Of a stretch of DNA of 9,023 bases, positions 1 through 5,390 are shown one piece after another. The translations under genes and the position numbers were made by a program. The notes below the pieces were generated by a model. That model was not told where the DNA came from. It made no database searches and saw nothing but the letters and a program-made list of their open reading frames with translations. Within the stretch, counting starts at the first letter, position 1. Every line of letters begins with the position of its first letter. The DNA comes from JBBQLG01 sp038327655 (GTDB taxonomy: Bacteria; Bacteroidota; Bacteroidia; Cytophagales; Spirosomataceae): NCBI GenBank assembly GCA_038327655.1, contig JBBQLG010000198.1:1-9023 (forward strand), read 5' to 3'.

Positions 1-152
1 AAAATCATTGGGTTGGGTAAGTGAATCAAAATCCTGAACAGCTTCGATGATTCCTGTGATCCGACCGCGTCGGCGGATCGAAACGATCTTTTAAAAATCA
101 GTTTAATCATAATGATCTGCCGGTCGGCCGCTGCCGTGCGATTCCATTGACC
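1..152. other. Intergenic region at left edge, no gene seen
   Basis: No convincing coding frame is visible. The stretch lies downstream of the minus-strand reductase that ends at 153. It contains one imperfect hairpin at 58-79: arms GATCCGaCCG and CGGCGGATC, with one bulged A and a 3-nt loop. A short TTTT lies about 10 nt beyond it on the plus strand. This could be a weak terminator for a plus-strand gene left of the window, but the T-run is short and distant, so no terminator is called. Confidence 0.4.
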
Positions 153-1046
153 TCATTTTCCTTCCTGCTTGCTGGCCCGGTTGGCCTGTTTGATGGATGC
201 GCCAATCTGATCCCACTGCTCGGGTGTCACATTATCGAGGTGACTGAATTCGCCCGCCCCCAGGATTTCACCGCCGTCGATGGTGATGCTTTCGCCGGTA
301 ATGTAGCCCGAGAAGTCAGAGAGCAGAAACGCGGCCAGGTTGGCTAATTCGCCGTGTTCGCCTACCCGTTTCAGAGGAATCCGGCTGGTGGGGTCCATCA
401 TACTGGCTAAGGGTTCGGGAAACAGCCGGTCCCACGCGCCCTTCGTCGGGAACGGGCCCGGTGCGATGGCGTTGAGCCGAATGCCGTATTTGGCCCATTC
501 AGCCGCCAGCGATTTGGTCATAATCAGTGCTCCGCCCTTGGCCACGGCACTTGGCACCACGTAGCCCGAACCGGTGGTCGCGTACGTGGTCGAGATGTTC
601 AGAATGGTGCCGGGAATCTTGTTTTCAATCCAGTATTTACCCACCGCCAGGGTGAAATAGTACGTACCGCGCAGGACAATATCCACCACCGTGTCGAAGG
701 CTTTGTACGATAACCGCTCCGTTGGGCTGATGAAATTACCGGCCGAATTGTTCAGTAGCCCATCCACCTGCCCAAAGCGTTTTACCGTCTCGGCAATCAC
801 GTTTTCGATCTCCTGCGGGTTGCGGACATCACAGGACACGGCTAAAACCTGCCCCCCTGTCTCGCCCATGAGTTCCTGCGCTGTGGCGTCGATCACGGCC
901 TGTCGGCGGCTGCAAATGGTGATGTTGGCCCCCAACTGTAAAAAATAGCGGCTCATGGATTTTCCGAGCCCCGTGCCGCCACCGGTTACGATGATGGTCT
1001 TTCCTTTCAGCGCATCGTCGCGCAGCATTCCTGTCGTGTTGTACAT
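153..1046 (-). CDS. 2,4-dienoyl-CoA reductase-like SDR (DECR1 type)
   Basis: A 297-residue short-chain dehydrogenase that most resembles the mitochondrial-type 2,4-dienoyl-CoA reductase, which uses NADPH to reduce 2,4-dienoyl-CoA during beta-oxidation of unsaturated fatty acids. Visible motifs are the cofactor loop TGGGTGLGK (21-29), SRR after the second strand (46-48, favours NADPH), NNSAGNFISPTERLS (99-113), SLAAEW, and a C-terminal GEF..L..VT.EQWD segment typical of DECR. The usual SDR YxxxK is SxxxK (Ser166, Lys170), with the probable catalytic Tyr155 eleven residues earlier, as in DECR1. Arg126 sits where human DECR1 has an active-site Asn (IVLNGT versus IVLRGT). The start at 1046 is the first ATG; Met7 (ATG at 1026-1028) is an alternative. 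No Shine-Dalgarno is seen. It lies 75 bp after the isomerase gene on the same strand, so co-transcription is likely. A generic 3-oxoacyl or enoyl reductase is less likely. Confidence 0.88.
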   Translation of the reverse strand: MYNTTGMLRDDALKGKTIIVTGGGTGLGKSMSRYFLQLGANITICSRRQAVIDATAQELMGETGGQVLAVSCDVRNPQEIENVIAETVKRFGQVDGLLNNSAGNFISPTERLSYKAFDTVVDIVLRGTYYFTLAVGKYWIENKIPGTILNISTTYATTGSGYVVPSAVAKGGALIMTKSLAAEWAKYGIRLNAIAPGPFPTKGAWDRLFPEPLASMMDPTSRIPLKRVGEHGELANLAAFLLSDFSGYITGESITIDGGEILGAGEFSHLDNVTPEQWDQIGASIKQANRASKQEGK

Positions 1047-1047
1047 A

Positions 1048-1120
1048 TTGAATGGTTGAATGATTGAAGGGTAGAATGATTGAGTGGTTGACTTGAGCTA
1101 TTCAATCACTCAATCATTCT
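1048..1120. repeat. Octamer tandem array (TTGAATGR) with inverted half
   Basis: Read on the plus strand, 1048-1087 divides into five consecutive 8-bp units close to TTGAATGR: TTGAATGG, TTGAATGA, TTGAAGGG, TAGAATGA, TTGAGTGG. A degenerate sixth follows. The same units return inverted at 1101-1120. The arms 1073-1086 and 1107-1120 are perfectly complementary over 14 bp and extend imperfectly to about 19 bp, with a loop near 1092-1100. The array fills essentially the whole spacer between the isomerase stop and the reductase start. It could fold in the bicistronic mRNA, be a dispersed genomic repeat, or bind a regulator. Confidence 0.8.
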
Positions 1121-1121
1121 G

Positions 1122-1961
1122 TCAATAACCCCTGTCGCTTTTTTTGTTGAATCCGGCCTGTCGCCGTTCGACGGTGGCCTGCATGGCTTCGCTGAAATCC
1201 GCCGACTGCATCTGGCTCGAATTCCAGACGGCCACGTACTGCAACCCGTCGTCGATGGATTTGTCTCGGCTGTAGTTCAGGACTTCTTTGGCGCCTTGCA
1301 CGGCCGATGCGGGTAACTGAGCAATGTCCTGCGCCATCTGTTCGGCAGCAGCAAATAATTCGTCCGCCGTTTCATAGACGTGGTTGACCAACCCGATTTT
1401 ATCGGCAAAGGCCGCGTCGATGTCTTTCGCGGTAAACGCCAGTTCGCGGGTGTAGCCCTGACCGATGATGTGCGGCAGGAACTGTAACGCGCCAATATCG
1501 GGGGTGATGGCCAATTTGGCTTCGCGCAGACTGAATTTCGCATCACGCGAACAAAGCCGGATATCGGCCGCCGAGACCATGTTCAGCCCCCCCCCGATGC
1601 ACCAGCCGTTAATGGCGGCAATAACGGGTTTTGGCGATTCGTGCATCTTCTGAAAACCCGACTGCATGTGCCGAATCTGGCTCATCAGTTTCCGGCGTTC
1701 CTGGGCCATCACGGCCCCGGTAGCCATGCCCGCAATCCGGGGGAGCATCTTGCCCACGTCGAGGCCATAGCTGAAATTAGCGCCCGAACCCCGGACAACA
1801 ATGGCCCGTATGTCGGGCATGGCCGTGATCTCGTCCATCGCCACGGGCAGTTCTTCCCAGAATTCCGGTCCCATTGCATTCCCCTTTCCGGGGCCGGTCA
1901 GCGACAGCGTCAGGACGGCGTCCGTCCGGGTGAGGGTGAGTGATTGATACGAGTCTGCCAT
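1122..1961 (-). CDS. Delta3,5-Delta2,4-dienoyl-CoA isomerase-like crotonase (ECH1 type)
   Basis: A 279-residue crotonase-fold protein whose sequence tracks the ECH1 dienoyl-CoA isomerases, which shift double bonds in 3,5-dienoyl-CoA to the 2,4 position during unsaturated fatty-acid oxidation. Visible features are the first oxyanion segment (SYGLDV, 64-69), PKPVIAAINGWCIGGG (110-125) forming the second oxyanion site, REAKLAITPDIG.LQ.LP (146-163), ELAFTAKDI and the tail LNYSRDKSIDDGLQYVAVWN, all ECH1-like. Glu147 and Asp155 match the catalytic pair (rat Glu196 and Asp204). Asn127 replaces the third acidic residue (rat Asp176). Length is normal for a bacterial form without a targeting peptide. 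Its product would feed the reductase encoded 75 bp downstream on the same strand, so a two-gene operon is likely. The oxyanion glycines are encoded by an uninterrupted run of nine G. No Shine-Dalgarno is seen. An ordinary enoyl-CoA hydratase is the main alternative. Confidence 0.85.
   Translation of the reverse strand: MADSYQSLTLTRTDAVLTLSLTGPGKGNAMGPEFWEELPVAMDEITAMPDIRAIVVRGSGANFSYGLDVGKMLPRIAGMATGAVMAQERRKLMSQIRHMQSGFQKMHESPKPVIAAINGWCIGGGLNMVSAADIRLCSRDAKFSLREAKLAITPDIGALQFLPHIIGQGYTRELAFTAKDIDAAFADKIGLVNHVYETADELFAAAEQMAQDIAQLPASAVQGAKEVLNYSRDKSIDDGLQYVAVWNSSQMQSADFSEAMQATVERRQAGFNKKSDRGY
1587..1595. repeat. Nine-base C/G homopolymer inside the isomerase gene
   Basis: Nine consecutive C on the plus strand (nine G on the coding strand) encode exactly the three glycines Gly123-Gly125 of the oxyanion loop. 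The frame is intact at length nine. Any gain or loss not a multiple of three would shift the frame in the middle of the active site. Slippage is plausible, but nothing in the window shows it occurs. Confidence 0.9.
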
Positions 1962-1972
1962 CTTTTGGGGTA

Positions 1973-2003
1973 GTATGCTTGCATACGAGTAGCGGTAAAG
2001 GTA
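1973..2003 (-). promoter_or_regulatory. Palindrome and possible promoter before the isomerase gene
   Basis: A near-contiguous palindrome, GTATGC-TT-GCATAC, lies at 1973-1986, 11 bp upstream of the isomerase ATG. Just beyond it, the minus strand at 2003-1996 reads TACCTTTA, one base from the Bacteroidota minus-7 element TAnnTTTG. Transcription starting about 7 bp downstream would begin next to the palindrome, so a repressor bound there could block initiation. No matching upstream TTG element at standard spacing was found. The promoter is tentative; the palindrome itself is certain. Confidence 0.3.
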
Positions 2004-2091
2004 ACAAAACCCCTATTATTTTGGCTAAATCGTAGCTGAATTTTGGCGGTCATATCCCGCAAAACAGGCCTTTTGCCCAACCGTCGGGCGC

Positions 2092-2144
2092 GGGTTGCCG
2101 AACGCAGAAACGTGGTTATTGGTTACCAAGGCAACGGTCAACCC
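2092..2144 (+). promoter_or_regulatory. Structured leader before the PLP enzyme gene
   Basis: Arms GGGTTGCCG (2092-2100) and CGG-T-CAACCC (2135-2144) pair over 9 bp with one bulged T, closing 14 nt before the ATG. The loop holds a small palindrome TTGGTTACCAA (2119-2129). GTTGCC (2094-2099) can instead pair with GGCAAC (2130-2135), which excludes the first helix. This suggests a possible two-state leader. It does not look like a SAM-I or SAM-II riboswitch. The transcription start is unknown, so whether this segment is transcribed is an inference. Confidence 0.25.
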
Positions 2145-2158
2145 TATACGCTTCCGCT

Positions 2159-3292
2159 ATGCATTTCGATACCCTTGCCCTGCAGGTTACCCACCAGATT
2201 GACCCCGTAACCGGTTCAGTAGTGGCTCCGCTCCATCTGTCAACCACCTTCGCCCGCGACGCCGATTATGCGCCCGTTGGTAACCACATTTATGCCCGCA
2301 CGGGCAACCCGACCCGGCAGGCACTCGAACAGGCGTTGGCTGCTCTCGAAGGCGGAACCGTGGGGATGGCGTTCAGTTCGGGGCAGGCCGCTACGATGAC
2401 CCTGTTTCAGGCCCTGCGGCCGGGCGATCACGTGGTGGTGGCGCAGGATGCCTATTTTGGAACACCAGCGTTGCTCGAAGATGTGTTTCATCCCTGGGGT
2501 CTGACTTACACGCGGGTCGACATGACCGATCCGAAAGCGGTGCAGCAGGCAATGCACGAAAACACGCGGGTGGTCTGGTGCGAAACGCCGTCGAATCCGA
2601 TGCTGGCCATGACCGACCTGCTCACCATCGCTCAGATCGCGCATGAAGCCGGGGCCATCTGCGTCTGCGACAATACCTGGGCAACACCGGTGCTGCAACA
2701 CCCGCTCGACCTGAACTGCGACGTGGTGATGCACTCGACCACCAAATACCTCAGCGGCCATGGCGACGTATTGGGTGGTGCGCTGATTTTTAAACACGAT
2801 ACTGACTTCACAAAGCGGGTTCGGCTGTTGCAGGGCCTGGGCGGGGCGGTGTGCTCACCGTTTGACAGTTACTTAATCACGCGCGGGCTGAAAACGCTGG
2901 GTGTCCGGGTGCGGGCGCAACAGGCGACAGCCCAGATCGTGGCCGAATTTCTGGCGGCTCACCCGGCCGTCGAGCGGGTAAATTATCCCGGCTTGCCCAC
3001 GCATCCCGGCTATGACGTGATGAAACAGCAGATGAACGGACCGGGGGCCATGCTGTCGGTTCAGATCGGTACGGTGCAGGGAAAAACCGGCTCGGCTGCG
3101 GCTCTGCACGTAGCCGGTAAACTCCAGCTCTTCACCCGTGCCACCAGCATGGGTGGTGTGGAAAGCCTGATCGAACACCGGGCCAGTGTAGAGGGCGTGA
3201 ACAGCAAGACCCCCGTCAACCTGCTCCGCGTCTCTATCGGGCTGGAACACGCCGAAGACCTCATCGAAGACCTGAAACAGGCGCTGGCCTGA
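2159..3292 (+). CDS. Cystathionine gamma-synthase/lyase family PLP enzyme
   Basis: A 377-residue fold-type I PLP enzyme of the Cys/Met metabolism family (PF01053), acting in the cytosol as a tetramer if typical. Visible residues are Y45-x-R47 in IYARTGNPT (binds the PLP phosphate of the neighbouring subunit), SSGQAA (73-78), Tyr99 stacking on the cofactor, ETPSNP (142-147), Asp171 in VCDNTWATP, and the Schiff-base Lys196 in HSTTKYLSGHGDVLGG. SMGGVESLIEH near the C-terminus is the usual substrate-site segment. Length is normal. Sequence alone does not separate gamma-synthase (methionine synthesis), gamma-lyase (cysteine synthesis) and related sulfhydrylases or methionine lyases, so no symbol is given. 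It is divergent from the isomerase gene across a 197-bp spacer and has its own terminator. No other methionine gene is nearby. Confidence 0.92.
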   Translation: MHFDTLALQVTHQIDPVTGSVVAPLHLSTTFARDADYAPVGNHIYARTGNPTRQALEQALAALEGGTVGMAFSSGQAATMTLFQALRPGDHVVVAQDAYFGTPALLEDVFHPWGLTYTRVDMTDPKAVQQAMHENTRVVWCETPSNPMLAMTDLLTIAQIAHEAGAICVCDNTWATPVLQHPLDLNCDVVMHSTTKYLSGHGDVLGGALIFKHDTDFTKRVRLLQGLGGAVCSPFDSYLITRGLKTLGVRVRAQQATAQIVAEFLAAHPAVERVNYPGLPTHPGYDVMKQQMNGPGAMLSVQIGTVQGKTGSAAALHVAGKLQLFTRATSMGGVESLIEHRASVEGVNSKTPVNLLRVSIGLEHAEDLIEDLKQALA

Positions 3293-3304
3293 GTTCTTTT
3301 TGTT
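3278..3304 (+). terminator. Intrinsic terminator overlapping the PLP enzyme stop codon
   Basis: CAGGC (3278-3282), loop GCTG and GCCTG (3287-3291) form a 5-bp all-GC-rich stem that includes the first two bases of the TGA stop. A T-rich run, TTCTTTTTGTTG, follows within 2 nt. The stem is short, but the tail is good and the next gene is convergent only 36 bp away, so termination here makes sense. Confidence 0.5.
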
Positions 3305-3328
3305 GTCCCGGGTGCTACGCGACCTCCC

Positions 3329-3658
3329 TCATGGCCGCAACCGAAACCACCGTCTCAAGCTATCGGGCAGCGGCATCTGGTAGCGGTACGGCCTGTTCAA
3401 CCGGGGATTCAGCATAGAATATTGCCGGTTCGGATCGGCATTTTTCACAGGCATATTGTCCAGATTGGCCCGCATGACGTTGGGCGGGTCGCCGGGGCGG
3501 AGATAAAATCCGGTGCTCATTCGCTTTACGCCCGGCGAACTAATCCAGTCTGTCGAATCGCCCACAATTGGCTGACCGGGTATGTTCGGTACAATGGTTT
3601 GGGCCAGCACCGGTAACGACAACAGGCTGGAGAGCAGACAGAGAAGAGGTGTTTTCAT
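3329..3658 (-). CDS. Small secreted protein of unknown function
   Basis: A 109-residue protein beginning MKTPLLCLLSSLLSLPVLAQ, a clear Sec signal peptide with likely cleavage before the Gln at residue 20. The frame is open 11 codons further upstream (ATG at 3691), but that start would put a polar extension ahead of the signal peptide, so 3658 is preferred. The mature part is about 90 residues, rich in Pro, Asn and Arg (IVPNIPGQPIVGDSTDW, YLRPGDPPNVMRANLDNMP, LNRPYRY), ending in a basic tail RRWFRLRP. There is no cysteine after the signal, so it is not a lipoprotein; it is probably periplasmic. I recognise no domain. It is convergent with the PLP enzyme gene (36-bp gap) and separated from the upstream FAS1 gene by a strong hairpin, so it probably has its own promoter in 3659-3770. 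Confidence 0.7.
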   Translation of the reverse strand: MKTPLLCLLSSLLSLPVLAQTIVPNIPGQPIVGDSTDWISSPGVKRMSTGFYLRPGDPPNVMRANLDNMPVKNADPNRQYSMLNPRLNRPYRYQMPLPDSLRRWFRLRP

Positions 3659-3772
3659 CTGAGTAATGTTCGTTTCAGCTAAAGATACCATTTCCGGGCC
3701 AACCGTTGGAACCTACGTTGATGCTGATCGATCTTTGGCTGCTACTTTCCGGCATCGAACCAATCTGAAAAT

Positions 3773-3834
3773 AAAAGCCGTTGGGGGCGTAGTGCCGGGT
3801 TTAAGAACCCGGCACTACGCCCCCAACGGCTTTT
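3773..3834 (-). terminator. 29-bp perfect hairpin, terminator of the FAS1 gene
   Basis: Arms 3773-3801 and 3806-3834 are perfectly complementary over 29 bp around the 4-nt loop TAAG. Each arm ends in four A/T pairs, so either strand has an A-run before and a T-run after the stem. On the minus strand the stem starts 15 bp after the FAS1 stop codon and is followed by TTTTTATTTTC, an excellent intrinsic terminator. The next gene is also on the minus strand, so its main job would be to end FAS1 transcription. The stem is far longer than a terminator needs, suggesting a palindromic repeat element that was recruited. Confidence 0.75.
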
Positions 3835-3848
3835 CGTAACCCGCCCGT

Positions 3849-4256
3849 TTAGGCAGGCATGATCACGGCGTTGACGGCATGAACAACACCATTGTCCGTG
3901 TCGACGTCCGCAATGATAACTTCAGCGTCGTTTACCATTACTTTGCCATCCGTGAGGTGAATGGTCAGGTCCTGACCGTTGACGGTCGTTACGACCATAC
4001 CATCCGTCAGATCCGACGACATTACTTTGCCGGCAACTACGTGGTAGGTTAGGATGCCGGTTAGCTGCGCTTTGTTTTCGGGCATTACCAGCGTGGCTAC
4101 CGTGCCTTCGGGCAGGGCGTCAAATGCCGCATCGACGGGGGCAAATACGGTAAACGGACCCGTGCCGCTCAGCGTACCGACTAAATCAGCCGCTTTCACG
4201 GCAGCAACTAACGTATTAAATGAACCATTGGCAGCGGCTGTTTCAACGATATTCAT
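3849..4256 (-). CDS. Single-domain fasciclin (FAS1) protein
   Basis: A 135-residue protein that is one complete FAS1 domain (PF02469). It shows the opening NIVETAAANGSFNTLVAAVKAADL (2-25), the H1 box GPFTVFAPVDAAFDALPEGTV (33-53), the YH motif TYHVVAGKV (70-78), and the H2 box NGVVHAVNAVIMP (122-134). FAS1 domains usually mediate adhesion or matrix contacts. There is no signal peptide, membrane segment or lipobox, and the protein is acidic, so how or whether it is exported is unclear. Small bacterial FAS1 proteins of this size exist both with and without signals. The start at 4256 fits the beginning of the domain exactly. The 193 bp upstream (4257-4449) holds no gene. On the minus strand TATTTTGG at 4321-4314 is a weak minus-7-like match. 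A 29-bp hairpin follows the stop. Confidence 0.92.
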   Translation of the reverse strand: MNIVETAAANGSFNTLVAAVKAADLVGTLSGTGPFTVFAPVDAAFDALPEGTVATLVMPENKAQLTGILTYHVVAGKVMSSDLTDGMVVTTVNGQDLTIHLTDGKVMVNDAEVIIADVDTDNGVVHAVNAVIMPA

Positions 4257-4449
4257 GGGTAGTGGTTTTGAGTGTACGGACTTAAGACATTGCGTCTAAG
4301 GCCGATGTTTAACCCAAAATAAAACTTCACCATTTATTTACACTGCCCGCGCCATACGAACTACCCGGCAGGCGTTACCCGGCCCCAGCGGCACAGAACC
4401 TGATCGGCCTGTTACCCCGTCCATAACATAGTGGTACGGGTCGGTGCCG

Positions 4450-5310
4450 TTATCCGTTCGTTACCGGTTGATTTAAATGCGTCAGTTCTTCGCTGATGGC
4501 CCAGAGTCGTTTGGCGTTGTAGTCACTGCGAGCATCCGAACTGGGCGTGGCGGGTTTCTTTTTAGCGAAATACAGGCCGGTTACGTGTTCGACTTCGGGC
4601 GATGCCGCTAAGTAGACGCTGGTTTCGGCACCCTCTTCGGGCGTGATAAAAAACGGCCGAGCCAGCTTGATCAGCAGACCGGACAGCCCGTCGCCCGCGC
4701 CGAAATTGGTAGCCACTCCGCCCGGATGCAGGCTGTTCGACGTAATGCCGTCGTCCAGCAGGCGTTCGGACAGCTCTTTCGAGAACAGGATGTTGGCTAA
4801 TTTCGAGGCACCATACGCCCCCCAGGCACTATACGACTTAGGTTTGGCCAGTTCATCCAACTTGAACCCGCCGGTGAACCGGTGAGCCGCCGACGATACC
4901 GTGACGATGCGGGCGTTGTCGCCTTTCCGCAACAGATCCAGCAATAAGTTCGTAAGCAGAAACGGGCCGAGGTGATTGGTGGCGAACGTCAACTCGATGC
5001 CCTGGGGCGAAAACTGTTCTTTCTCGATAAACAGTCCGGCGTTGTTCACCAGCACGTCGAGGTGGTTGTAGCGGTCAATCACTTCGCGGGCTGCCTGCCG
5101 GACCGACGCAAAATCGGCAATGTCGCACTGGAGCAGATCTACTTTTTTGGTCAGGCTCACCTGCTTGATCTCGTCGCGGACGGGACGGGATTTTTCCAGA
5201 TTTCGGCACAGCATAATGATATCGAAGCCTTTTTTGGCCAGTTCCAGAGCCGTAATGCGGCCAATGCCGGAGTTAGCACCGGTAATCAAACAAATGCGGG
5301 GCGAAGCCAT
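4450..5310 (-). CDS. Retinol dehydrogenase-like SDR oxidoreductase
   Basis: A 286-residue classical SDR of the retinol dehydrogenase/WW-oxidoreductase-like group. From Met at 5310: cofactor loop TGANSGIG (10-17), LCRN (34-37, Arg36 favours NADPH), CDIAD (62-66), NNAG (89-92), the structural Asn112 in TNHLGPF, catalytic Ser139/140 in VTVSSAAH, and Tyr166/Lys170 in YGASK. The catalytic set is complete. The LHPGGVATN loop and the substrate region after residue 190 follow the group. The real substrate in bacteria is unknown; lipid aldehydes or small carbonyls are guesses. The frame is open to an ATG at 5343, but the shorter start places MASPR directly before the first beta strand. The longer one would also run over the putative operator at 5358-5382 in its leader. 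It is divergent from the FMN reductase gene across 80 bp, which suggests shared control. Confidence 0.88.
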   Translation of the reverse strand: MASPRICLITGANSGIGRITALELAKKGFDIIMLCRNLEKSRPVRDEIKQVSLTKKVDLLQCDIADFASVRQAAREVIDRYNHLDVLVNNAGLFIEKEQFSPQGIELTFATNHLGPFLLTNLLLDLLRKGDNARIVTVSSAAHRFTGGFKLDELAKPKSYSAWGAYGASKLANILFSKELSERLLDDGITSNSLHPGGVATNFGAGDGLSGLLIKLARPFFITPEEGAETSVYLAASPEVEHVTGLYFAKKKPATPSSDARSDYNAKRLWAISEELTHLNQPVTNG

Positions 5311-5357
5311 GAGGTACAGAGTCAGTTGTGCCGGGTAAACCAATTAAGAGACCGGGC

Positions 5358-5382
5358 GGTTTATGGATAAACCAAGTTTATC
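5358..5382. promoter_or_regulatory. Candidate operator: three alternating GTTTAT half-sites
   Basis: In the 80-bp spacer between the divergent SDR and FMN reductase genes, GGTTTAT (5358-5364) and ATAAACC (5367-5373) form a perfect 7-bp palindrome with a 2-nt centre. GATAAAC (5366-5372) and GTTTATC (5376-5382) form a second with a 3-nt centre. They share the middle half-site, giving a direct-inverted-direct series. It lies 8 bp before the reductase ATG, so it may also overlap the promoter or sit in the leader. Such overlapping palindromes are typical of dimeric repressor sites; the regulator is not in the window. Confidence 0.45.
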
Positions 5383-5390
5383 TGCAACCG

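Noticed and set aside
58..79. Possible terminator hairpin
   Set aside because: The stem has a bulge, and the nearest T-run is four bases long and about 10 nt away. It is not convincing for either strand.
1048..1120. CRISPR array
   Set aside because: The units are 8 bp, directly contiguous with no unique spacers, and partly inverted. This is a simple tandem and inverted repeat.
2040..2158. SAM riboswitch before the PLP enzyme gene
   Set aside because: The conserved SAM-I opening and core and the SAM-II pseudoknot pattern were not found. Only an unclassified stem is visible.
2240..2797. 185-codon open frame on the minus strand opposite the PLP enzyme gene
   Set aside because: It lies entirely antisense to a clearly identified enzyme, has no recognisable domain, and its His/Arg/Gly-rich composition is that of a shadow frame in GC-rich DNA.
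4281..4300. Small hairpin upstream of the FAS1 gene
   Set aside because: It has a 7-bp stem with a bulge and no T-tract or clear operator symmetry. It could easily occur by chance.
5328..5390. N-terminal extension of the FMN reductase
   Set aside because: The extra 21 residues have no family counterpart and would be translated across the paired palindromes. The domain begins at 5391.
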